From Alphaproteobacteria bacterium (lineage in GTDB: Bacteria; Pseudomonadota; Alphaproteobacteria; CAAGCB01; CAG-977), in contig CAAGEK010000002.1 in assembly GCA_900768845.1 (NCBI GenBank), forward strand, positions 1-39,299: a DNA stretch of 39,299 nt, given 5' to 3'. Below are positions 31,984-39,299 of the stretch, piece by piece (position 1 is the first letter of the stretch; each line of letters opens with the position of its first letter). The notes below the pieces were generated by a model. The model saw only the letters and a list, made by a program, of their open reading frames with translations. It ran no database searches and had not been told where the DNA came from. Made by a program: the position numbers and the translations under genes.

Positions 31984-34098
31984 ATGGCTTACGAACGAAA
32001 AATAAAACCGAAAAAAACGCCTGTCGTTACGGGCAGCGACGTTGAAAATCTCAGCAAACGCGGCTGGGTTCTGCGTGAGCGCAAAAACCATCCGATGGAT
32101 TATTCGTCCAGTTCTCCGATTACGATCGAGGCCGTTTGGCCGGAAATCGACGGCGGCCGGTATGCCGTCAAGCGCGAAGTCGGCGATAAGATGGATGTTT
32201 TCGCCGATATTTTCAAAGACGGCCACGATATTTTGCGCGCAGTAATCATGTGCCGCAGGGCGGACGGTCAGGAATGGCGCGAAACCCCGATGTACGAGCT
32301 GAACCCCGGATTGTCGCACTGGGGCGGTACGGTTTATTTTGACGAAAACACCCGTTACGTTTATACGATCGAGGCTTGGGTGGACGAATACGGCACATGG
32401 TTGGACGGCACGACGAAAAAACGGAATGCGGGGCAAAACGTTACGCTTGAATTGATCGAAGGGGCGAACATCGTGCGCAAAACGTTGGACAGGTTGAACG
32501 CGATGACGGACGTGCGCGATCCCGAAGCGCGCAAAGCCGACATCGAGCTGTTGTCCGGAATGTTGGCGCGTTTCGACGCTTCCGAAGACGAGTTCGAATG
32601 TGCCAATTACCTGATGTCCGAAGCCGTCGTTCACGCGATGGATCGTTGGCCCGACCGTGACAAAGCCTGTCGTTACGACCGCGAGCTGGAAGTCTGGGTC
32701 GATCGCGAACGGGCGCGTTTCGGCGCGTGGTATGAAATGGACGCACGGTCGCAGGGCACGCAGGAAGGCGTTCACGCAACGTTCAAAGACTGTGAAGCCC
32801 GTCTGCCGGAAATCAAGGAAATGGGGTTCGACGTCGTTTACCTGTTGCCCATTCATCCGATCGGCCTGACGCACAGAAAAGGCAAGAACAATTCGCTGGT
32901 CGCCGAACCTTGGGACGTCGGTAGCCCTTATGCCGTGGGCAGTTCCGAAGGCGGGCACAAGGCCGTCCATCCGCAATTGGGAACGATGGACGATTTCCGT
33001 TCCTTCGTCCGCAAAGTGCGCGAACTGGAAATGGAAGTCGCTTTGGATTTCGCCATCCAGTGTTCGCCCGACCATCCGTGGATCAAGGAACATCCCGAAT
33101 GGTTCGCCTTCCGTCCCGACGGAACGATCAAGTACGCCGAAAATCCGCCGAAAAAGTATCAGGATATCGTAAACGTCGATTTTTATTGCGAGCAATCCGA
33201 GTCCTTGTGGAAGGAGCTTCGCGACACGTTTTTGTTCTGGGCGGACGAGGGGGTTCGCATTTTCCGCGTCGACAACCCGCATACGAAATCCGTCCCGTTC
33301 TGGGAATGGGTCATCCGCGAAGTGCAAAACAAATATCCCGACACCATCTTTTTAGCGGAAGCCTTCACAAAACCGCCGATGATGAAAATGTTGGCCAAAG
33401 TCGGGTTTTCGCAGTCTTATTCCTACTTTACATGGCGCGAAACCAGAGCGGAACTGGAAGAATATTTCACGGAGCTGACTCAATCGGACGTCAAGGAATA
33501 TATGCGTCCGAACCTGTTTCCGACAACGCCCGACATCATGCCGTTTTATTTGCATGACGCGTCGCGGGCGTCGTTTATCATCCGTTTCATTCTGGCGGCG
33601 ACGCTTTCCCCGTCTTACGGAATGCTGAACGGGTACGAGTTGTGCGAAAACGAAGGGTTGTGGGGCAAGGAAGAGTTCGATCATTCGGAAAAATACGAAA
33701 TCAAAGTCCGCGACTGGAACAAGGAAGGGAATATCAAGGACGTCATCGCGCAAATCAACTGGATCCGCGGGGAAAACAGGGCTTTGCAACTGTATGAAAA
33801 CCTGCGTTTCTACGGTTCGGACAATCCCGACATCATGTTCTACGGCAAAATGACCGAAGACCGTTCCAATATGATTTTCACGGCGATCAGCCTTGACCCG
33901 CATCACGGACAATCCGGCAGAATCTGGTTTCCGTCCGAAGAAATGGGCGTTCCCCCCGGCGGGCGTTTCTGGGTCGAAGAGTTGCTGAGCGGACGGGAAT
34001 TCGAAGTCCGCGGATCCGAAATGTGGGTCAACCTGTATCCTGCGGGGAATCAGGCGGAAATCTATCGCGTCACTCCGATCGACCGGTTCGGGTATTGA
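31984..34098 (+). CDS. glgE: GlgE: alpha-1,4-glucan:maltose-1-phosphate maltosyltransferase
   Basis: This 704-residue enzyme of GH13 subfamily 3 adds maltosyl units from alpha-maltose-1-phosphate to the non-reducing ends of alpha-1,4-glucan. An N-terminal beta-sandwich is followed by a helical insert and the TIM barrel. Signature blocks are YLLPIHPIGLTHRKGKNNSL, EVALDFAIQCSPDHPW, GVRIFRVDNPHTKSVPFW (nucleophile D430) and IFLAEAFTKPPMM (acid/base E459). The DNPHTKxxxFW stretch distinguishes GlgE from ordinary amylases. Length is normal. It is the first gene of a cluster with maltokinase, branching enzyme and a debranching enzyme, so it makes or remodels a storage or capsular glucan. A GGGA lies eight bases before the ATG. 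Confidence 0.96.
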   Translation: MAYERKIKPKKTPVVTGSDVENLSKRGWVLRERKNHPMDYSSSSPITIEAVWPEIDGGRYAVKREVGDKMDVFADIFKDGHDILRAVIMCRRADGQEWRETPMYELNPGLSHWGGTVYFDENTRYVYTIEAWVDEYGTWLDGTTKKRNAGQNVTLELIEGANIVRKTLDRLNAMTDVRDPEARKADIELLSGMLARFDASEDEFECANYLMSEAVVHAMDRWPDRDKACRYDRELEVWVDRERARFGAWYEMDARSQGTQEGVHATFKDCEARLPEIKEMGFDVVYLLPIHPIGLTHRKGKNNSLVAEPWDVGSPYAVGSSEGGHKAVHPQLGTMDDFRSFVRKVRELEMEVALDFAIQCSPDHPWIKEHPEWFAFRPDGTIKYAENPPKKYQDIVNVDFYCEQSESLWKELRDTFLFWADEGVRIFRVDNPHTKSVPFWEWVIREVQNKYPDTIFLAEAFTKPPMMKMLAKVGFSQSYSYFTWRETRAELEEYFTELTQSDVKEYMRPNLFPTTPDIMPFYLHDASRASFIIRFILAATLSPSYGMLNGYELCENEGLWGKEEFDHSEKYEIKVRDWNKEGNIKDVIAQINWIRGENRALQLYENLRFYGSDNPDIMFYGKMTEDRSNMIFTAISLDPHHGQSGRIWFPSEEMGVPPGGRFWVEELLSGREFEVRGSEMWVNLYPAGNQAEIYRVTPIDRFGY

Positions 34099-34104
34099 TA
34101 ACCG

Positions 34105-34164
34105 GACGCACCGAAAAGTTACGAAAATCGCAAAAAAAGGTTTTCTATTTCTTTCCGGTGCGTC
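34105..34164. promoter_or_regulatory. Long inverted repeat between glgE and mak
   Basis: GACGCACCGAAA (34105-34116) is complementary to TTTCCGGTGCGTC (34152-34164) with one bulged C, leaving a loop of about 35 A/T-rich bases. There is no clear T-run after it, so it is more likely an RNA stem that tunes expression between the two genes, an operator-like element, or a processing site than an efficient terminator. It occupies much of the 113-base gap before the mak start. Confidence 0.5.
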
Positions 34165-34211
34165 ATACTTATTGCAAATTTTTTTCGGACTGAACTTTTA
34201 GGTGGTTTTAA

Positions 34212-35804
34212 ATGGTGTCTAGTTTAAAAGCGGGAGAGATCGTTCTTGTAGAATCGGATTCTCTTTCCAAATTGTTTGAAAGCGAAACGTTCAAAGCTTC
34301 TTTGTGTTCACAATTGCAGTATTTCCTGCCTTCCAAACGGTGGTACAGCGCAAAGGACGATACGATAACCTCCGTTGCGATTGAAAGCTGTTTTTCGTTG
34401 AACGATGCGGAAAACACTTTCTTTATGATCGTGCGCGTGTCGTTGCAAGAGGCGGAAAAACAGTTTTATTCCATTCCCGTCCGTCTGGCGTGGGAAGACG
34501 CCGCGAAAAAGATTTTCGAAGCCCAGCCGAATGCGGTTGTCGCGACGCTGTGTTACGGAACGAAGCTGGGCATCGTTTACGATGCGGTCGGTTCGGAAAA
34601 TTTTGCGGCGGCGGTTTTGGCGTTGATGGAGGAAAACGCCGAGCGCGATTTGGGCGACGGCGTTTATCTGGCCGCGACTTCGACAAAAACGGGGGCGGGG
34701 CTGATCGCCGAAACGAAAGGCGCGGCTCAGAAGCTGTTGGGCGTTGAACAAAGCAACAGCTCGATTGTCGTGGGCAGGAAAATCATCCTGAAAATGTATC
34801 GCCGCGTCGCCGTCGGCAGCCATCCCGAAATCGCGACAACCAGCTTTTTGACCGAAGAGGCCGGTTTTGCGAACACGCCGGCCTATTTGGGGGAAATCGG
34901 ATTGAAGCTCAAGGCCGGACGTCCGATGGCTTTGGGGATTTTGCAGGCGTTCGTTCCCAATCAGGGCGACGGCTGGAACTTTACGATGGACTATTTGAAA
35001 AAGTTTTTCGCCGATGCTTTGGATAAAAAAGTGTCCGGCGATTACCACAATGAATATCTGAAAACGGTTGAAACGCTGGGTAAGCGCACGGCGGAAATGC
35101 ACAAGGCGTTTGCAAAAGGCAAAGACGCCGTTTTCGCTCCCGTCCCCGTCGAGGCGGGCGATTTGGAAGCGTGGAAGGAACAGGTTCTGGCTCAGGCCGA
35201 AAAAACGTACGGCGTGATGAAAAGCGGTTTGTCCAATTTATCGGGCGAAGTTCGTGAAAACACGGAAAACCTGTTGGCTCACTGGTCCGTTCTGACCGAC
35301 CGGATCAAGGCTTTGGTTCCCGAACACGTCAAAGCGATGAAAACGCGTTTTCACGGCGATTACCATTTGGGACAGGTCGTTGTGGCGGACGGGGATTTCT
35401 ATCTGTTGGATTTTGAAGGCGAGCCTCTGCGTCCGTTGATGGAACGTCAGATCAAGCATACGGTTCTGAAAGACGTGGCGGGAATGGTGCGCTCGTTCGA
35501 TTACGCCGCTTTCGGGGCTGTTTTGATGTTTGTCGTTCCCGAACACCGCGCCATGATCACGCCGTTGGTCGCGGAATGGCAACAGCGCGCCACCGAAGCC
35601 TTTTTAAAGGGGTATTTCGACAATATGGACGGTTGTCCGTCGTTGCCCGACGACGCCGAAACGACGCGGGACATTTTGGATTTGTTCGTTTTGGAAAAGG
35701 CGTTGTACGAAGTCATTTACGAAGTGGCAAACCGGCCGGATTGGGTGGCGATCCCGCTGAACGGTATGTTGAGATTGGTTGACCTTAACGGAGAACAAAA
35801 ATAA
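34212..35804 (+). CDS. mak: Maltokinase (Mak / Pep2)
   Basis: This 530-residue kinase phosphorylates maltose with ATP to alpha-maltose-1-phosphate, the donor used by GlgE. The N-terminal cap contains LQYFLPSKRWYSAKDDTI, the family's RRWF/RWY-type block. The eukaryotic-like kinase fold contains KTRFHGDYHLGQ (catalytic loop, about 378-388) and YLLDFEGEPLRPL (metal-binding DFEGEP, 400-405). Many proteobacteria have TreS fused to this enzyme; here it stands alone, and no trehalose synthase was found in the window. Start ATG at 34212 has AGGTGG six bases before it. Its stop codon shares a base with the glgB start (TAATG), showing translational coupling. Confidence 0.92.
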   Translation: MVSSLKAGEIVLVESDSLSKLFESETFKASLCSQLQYFLPSKRWYSAKDDTITSVAIESCFSLNDAENTFFMIVRVSLQEAEKQFYSIPVRLAWEDAAKKIFEAQPNAVVATLCYGTKLGIVYDAVGSENFAAAVLALMEENAERDLGDGVYLAATSTKTGAGLIAETKGAAQKLLGVEQSNSSIVVGRKIILKMYRRVAVGSHPEIATTSFLTEEAGFANTPAYLGEIGLKLKAGRPMALGILQAFVPNQGDGWNFTMDYLKKFFADALDKKVSGDYHNEYLKTVETLGKRTAEMHKAFAKGKDAVFAPVPVEAGDLEAWKEQVLAQAEKTYGVMKSGLSNLSGEVRENTENLLAHWSVLTDRIKALVPEHVKAMKTRFHGDYHLGQVVVADGDFYLLDFEGEPLRPLMERQIKHTVLKDVAGMVRSFDYAAFGAVLMFVVPEHRAMITPLVAEWQQRATEAFLKGYFDNMDGCPSLPDDAETTRDILDLFVLEKALYEVIYEVANRPDWVAIPLNGMLRLVDLNGEQK

Positions 35805-38014
35805 TGAAAAATTATCTGGATCAAGGAATTGTCGAGGCTCTGGTATCCTCGGGCTACGGAGACCCGTTCTCCATTTTGGGCATGCACCGCGGCGATGTGG
35901 ACGGAGCGTTGCTGATCAGGGCTTTTCAGCCTCAAGCGCAAAACGTCTATATTTTGGAATATGAAACGGGAAAAGTGATCGCCCAGATGGAAAAAGTCCA
36001 CAGCGCGGGGCTGTTCCAATACGAATTCGGCGAAGACGTCACCGATTTTTTCAAATACCGTCTGCGTATCGATTTGTGGAACGGCGATTCCTATGACACC
36101 GAAGACGCTTACCGGTTCGCTCCCGTTTTGGGCGATATGGACATTTATTTCCTGTCCGAAGGGACGCATTTGGACGAATACAAACGTTTGGGGGCTCATC
36201 CGATCACGCATGACGGCGTGGAAGGCGTCAGCTTTGCGGTTTGGGCTCCGAACGCCCGCCGCGTCAGCGTCGTGGGCACGTTCAACGAATGGGACGGCCG
36301 CCGTCATTTGATGCGTCCGCGTGGTTCTTCGGGCGTATGGGAACTGTTCATCCCCCATATCGGCGCGGGTGTGATGTATAAATACGAATTGACCGGTCCC
36401 GAAGGCAACCTGTTGCCGTTGAAAGCCGACCCCGTTGCGTTCTTTGCGGAAAAACGGCCTTCGACGGCTTCCGTCGTTTACGATTTGGACAAGTACGAAT
36501 GGAAAGCCAAGGGATGGGAAAAGAAACGCGCCGGCGTCAACGCCATGGAAGCCCCGATTTCGATTTACGAAGTCCATTTGGGGTCTTGGCGTCGCAATCC
36601 CGTTGAAGGGATGCGTTATCTGACATACAAGGAAATGGCTTCCGAGCTGGTTTCGTATGTCAAGGAAATGGGCTTTACGCACGTTGAAATGTTGCCCGTC
36701 AGCGAACATCCCTTTGACGGTTCGTGGGGGTACCAGACGACCGGCCTGTACGCTCCGACCAGCCGTTTCGGAAATCCTGACGAGTTCCGCGAATTGGTCG
36801 ATGCGTTCCATGCCGAAGGCATCGGCGTTCTGGTGGACTGGGTTCCGGGGCATTTCCCCAAGGATTCTTTCGGTTTGGCGAACTTTGACGGGACGGCTTT
36901 GTACGAACACGCCGATCCGCGCCGAGGCGAACACAAGGATTGGGGGACGAAGATTTATAACTACGGCCGCCGTGAAGTCAATAACTTCCTTGTTTCAAAC
37001 GCGTTGTTCTGGAATAAGGAATATCAGATCGACGGTTTGCGCGTTGATGCGGTCGCATCGATGTTGTATTTGGATTACAGCCGTAAAGCTGGCGAATGGG
37101 TTCCCAACGAGTTCGGCGGACACGAAGATTTGGAGGCCGTCGCATTTTTGCGCCGCACAAACGAACTGATGTACGAAAACGCCCCCGGAACGGCGACGTT
37201 TGCCGAAGAATCGACGGCGTGGCCGATGGTGTCGCGTCCGACATACATGGGCGGTTTGGGATTCGGTTATAAATGGAACATGGGCTGGATGCACGATACT
37301 TTGGATTATATGGCCAAAGATCCCATTTATCGCCGTTATCATCATAACAAGATGACGTTCGGCATGATTTACGCCTTTAACGAAAACTTCGTTCTGCCCC
37401 TGTCGCACGATGAAGTCGTTCACGGCAAAGGATCTTTGCTGAACAAGATGTCGGGCGACCGTTGGCAGAAATTTGCGAACTTGCGCGCTTATTACGGCTT
37501 TATGTTCGCCCACCCCGGCAAAAAATTGCTGTTCATGGGCAATGAATTCGCTCAGGATCGCGAATGGGATTGCGACGGTTCTTTGGGGTGGCATTTGCTG
37601 AACGATCCGATGCACAAAGGCGTTCAAAACGCCGTCCGAGATTTGAACAAGGTGTATCGCGAAACGCCGGCGTTGTATCAACAGGACTTTGATTCGTCCG
37701 GTTTTGAATGGATTGACGCCGACAATGCGGACGAAAGCGTGTTCAGCTTTATCCGTCACGGCACAAATCCGAACGATATGGCGGTTGTTATCAGCAACTT
37801 TACGCCGGTTCCCCGTGAAAACTACCGTGTGGGTGTGCCTCGCGGCGGCCGTTATGTCGAAGTGTTCAATTCCGACGCCGAGATTTACGGCGGTAGCGGT
37901 ATGGGGAATATGGGCGGCGTCGAAGCGTCGGATGAAGGGTGGAATTTCCGTCCTCATTCCGTTTCGGTGACGTTGCCGCCTTTGTCCACCATTATTTTGG
38001 TGCCTCAGGGCTGA
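35804..38014 (+). CDS. glgB: 1,4-alpha-glucan branching enzyme GlgB
   Basis: This 736-residue enzyme of GH13 cuts alpha-1,4 chains and rejoins them as alpha-1,6 branches. Two N-terminal beta domains (the second is CBM48: VSFAVWAPNARRVSVVGTFNEWD at 142-164) are followed by the barrel. The barrel carries IYEVHLGSW, DWVPGHFP, IDGLRVDAVASMLYLDYSR (nucleophile D415), ATFAEESTAWP (catalytic Glu at 468-469) and PLSHDEVVHGKGSLLNKM. The long form with the extra N-terminal domain is typical of proteobacteria. It is translationally coupled to mak and followed after 17 bases by glgX. Confidence 0.97.
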   Translation: MKNYLDQGIVEALVSSGYGDPFSILGMHRGDVDGALLIRAFQPQAQNVYILEYETGKVIAQMEKVHSAGLFQYEFGEDVTDFFKYRLRIDLWNGDSYDTEDAYRFAPVLGDMDIYFLSEGTHLDEYKRLGAHPITHDGVEGVSFAVWAPNARRVSVVGTFNEWDGRRHLMRPRGSSGVWELFIPHIGAGVMYKYELTGPEGNLLPLKADPVAFFAEKRPSTASVVYDLDKYEWKAKGWEKKRAGVNAMEAPISIYEVHLGSWRRNPVEGMRYLTYKEMASELVSYVKEMGFTHVEMLPVSEHPFDGSWGYQTTGLYAPTSRFGNPDEFRELVDAFHAEGIGVLVDWVPGHFPKDSFGLANFDGTALYEHADPRRGEHKDWGTKIYNYGRREVNNFLVSNALFWNKEYQIDGLRVDAVASMLYLDYSRKAGEWVPNEFGGHEDLEAVAFLRRTNELMYENAPGTATFAEESTAWPMVSRPTYMGGLGFGYKWNMGWMHDTLDYMAKDPIYRRYHHNKMTFGMIYAFNENFVLPLSHDEVVHGKGSLLNKMSGDRWQKFANLRAYYGFMFAHPGKKLLFMGNEFAQDREWDCDGSLGWHLLNDPMHKGVQNAVRDLNKVYRETPALYQQDFDSSGFEWIDADNADESVFSFIRHGTNPNDMAVVISNFTPVPRENYRVGVPRGGRYVEVFNSDAEIYGGSGMGNMGGVEASDEGWNFRPHSVSVTLPPLSTIILVPQG

Positions 38015-38031
38015 CCGGAGCTGTCAAGACT

Positions 38032-39299
38032 ATGAACGGCGGTATGCGCGTTTTCCCCGGAAAGCCCTATCCTTTAGGGGCGACGTGGGACGGGCGAGGC
38101 GTAAACTTCGCTTTGTTTTCGGCCAATGCCGAAAAGGTTTTGCTCTGTTTGTTCGATCCGACGGGAAAGCGCGAGGTTCAACGCATTGCGCTTCCCGAAC
38201 GGACGGACGAGGTTTGGCACGTTTATCTGCCGAACGTTCAACCGGGGCAATTGTACGGATACCGCGTTTTCGGACCTTATGATCCGGAACGCGGACACCG
38301 GTTCAATCATAACAAGCTGTTGCTGGATCCGTATGCCAAGCTGATAACGGACAATGTCAACTTTAATGATGCGATGTTGGGCTTTCGTTTCGGCAGTCCT
38401 AAGGCGGATATGTCGTTCGACCGTCGGGACAGTGCGCCGTTCGTTCCGAAATGCGTCGTTGTCGATGATTCTTTTTACTGGAACGGGGATAAGCTTCCCC
38501 AGCGTCCGTGGAATGAAACGGTTATCTATGAAACGCATTTGAAGGGGTTTACGTTTAAAAACCCTGAAATCGACCGGCAGGTGAGAGGGACGTTCGCCGG
38601 CATGTCGGCTCCCGAAGCCGTCGGCTATTTAAAAGGTTTGGGCGTCACTTCCGTCGAATTCCTGCCGATACAGGCGTTTTTTACCGGCAAGCATTTGCGT
38701 GATGCGGGATTGTCGAATTATTGGGGATACGATCCGTTGTGCTATTTCGCTCCGCAACCGTCCTATACGACGGGGAAGGGCGTCAACGAAGTCAAAGAGA
38801 TGGTGCGCGTTTTCCATGATGCCGGCATTGAAGTTTTGATGGATGTCGTTTACAACCACACGGGCGAAGGCAACCAAATGGGGCCGACTTTGTGCTTTAG
38901 AGGGATCGACAATGCCGTTTATTACCGACTTCATCCTCAAAATCCGCGCTATTACGACGATACGACGGGATGCGGAGCGTCTTTTAACGTCGAACATCCC
39001 CGTGTGACCCAGCTGGTGATGGATTCTTTGCGCTATTGGGTCGAAAATGTCCATATCGACGGTTTCCGTTTCGATTTGGCTCCGACTTTAGCCAGAACAG
39101 CCAAAGGCTTTACGCAGAACGCGGGCTTTTTGACCGCCGTTCAGCAAGATCCCGTGTTGCAACGCGTGAAGATGATCGCCGAACCTTGGGACGTCGGCAT
39201 GGGCGGTTATCAGGTCGGGGCTTTTCCTCCGGGGTGGGCGGAATGGAACGACCGTTTCCGTGATACGGTGCGCCTGTTTTGGAAAGGCGATCGCGCCCA
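38032..39299 (+). CDS. glgX: Glycogen debranching enzyme GlgX (3' end beyond the window)
   Basis: 422 codons are visible, and the frame is open at the right edge. The N-terminus MRVFPGKPYPLGATWDGRGVNFALFSANA marks the CBM48 domain of GlgX/TreX-type isoamylases. The barrel motifs are DVVYNHT (271-277), DGFRFDLAP (nucleophile D348) and MIAEPWDVG (acid/base E384). The family cleaves alpha-1,6 branches, usually of short limit-dextrin side chains. Family length is around 650-720 residues, so roughly 230-300 are missing. GGAG lies about eleven bases before the ATG. Together with the three upstream genes it gives the cell synthesis, branching and trimming of an alpha-glucan. Confidence 0.93.
   Translation, partial: MNGGMRVFPGKPYPLGATWDGRGVNFALFSANAEKVLLCLFDPTGKREVQRIALPERTDEVWHVYLPNVQPGQLYGYRVFGPYDPERGHRFNHNKLLLDPYAKLITDNVNFNDAMLGFRFGSPKADMSFDRRDSAPFVPKCVVVDDSFYWNGDKLPQRPWNETVIYETHLKGFTFKNPEIDRQVRGTFAGMSAPEAVGYLKGLGVTSVEFLPIQAFFTGKHLRDAGLSNYWGYDPLCYFAPQPSYTTGKGVNEVKEMVRVFHDAGIEVLMDVVYNHTGEGNQMGPTLCFRGIDNAVYYRLHPQNPRYYDDTTGCGASFNVEHPRVTQLVMDSLRYWVENVHIDGFRFDLAPTLARTAKGFTQNAGFLTAVQQDPVLQRVKMIAEPWDVGMGGYQVGAFPPGWAEWNDRFRDTVRLFWKGDRA

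Noticed and set aside
31960..33327. 455-codon minus-strand frame opposite glgE
   Set aside because: It is antisense to glgE and has no recognisable domain.

Overview
The window looks like a stretch of chromosome from a Gram-negative bacterium, most likely an alphaproteobacterium. This is inferred from protein character (two-domain NadE, class II DAHP synthase, the GltX type with a KLSKR loop, periplasmic proteins and a lipoprotein, a KdsB-like CMP-sugar synthetase); no rRNA or other marker is present to prove it. Genes are tightly packed in short operons on both strands, except for two repeat-rich gaps at 7.55-8.67 kb and 17.8-19.74 kb.

Left part (1-7.6 kb). The edge holds the start of a secreted-protein gene on the minus strand. 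Its frame is broken by a run of ten G's, which makes it a candidate phase-variable switch or a homopolymer error. A gph-type phosphatase follows on the minus strand. A plus-strand run then carries glmU, glmS (UDP-GlcNAc supply), a membrane/coiled-coil protein, class II DAHP synthase and nicotinate phosphoribosyltransferase, closed by a clear terminator.

First gap (7.55-8.67 kb). This gap has no intact gene. It contains decayed pieces of an IS200-group transposase on both sides of a degraded second copy of the glmS/downstream-gene junction, whose intact original lies about 4 kb upstream.

Middle (8.67-17.8 kb). Minus strand: a GT-C type membrane glycosyltransferase and an acidic single-pass membrane protein. 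Plus strand: a ribokinase-family sugar kinase, then nadE-gltX-cysS. The NadE glutaminase domain is shortened and appears to have lost its catalytic triad, so the enzyme probably uses free ammonia. A small secreted Q/P-rich protein follows.

Second gap (17.8-19.74 kb). This holds a third IS200 remnant, which still carries the inverted repeat that can hide the transposase ribosome-binding site. Terminator-arm repeats flank it, and about 1.2 kb after it is unexplained. A second small secreted protein that resembles the first closes the gap.

Right part (20.3-39.3 kb). trmJ is followed by an AlgJ/AlgX-like plus AlgI-like (MBOAT) pair for O-acetylating a surface or exported glycan. Then come a minus-strand pair of secreted proteins (Sel1 repeats; Cys-rich), a lipoprotein with a strong sigma70-type promoter, a MATE exporter, queH, an odd 20-cysteine DUF2934-like protein with a histone-H1-like tail, and a minus operon of a KdsB-like enzyme, a P-loop kinase and a histidine phosphatase. 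The window ends in a storage-glucan cluster, glgE-mak-glgB-glgX (glgX cut by the edge). It encodes maltose phosphorylation, maltosyl transfer, branching and debranching. No TreS is fused to or found beside Mak inside the window.
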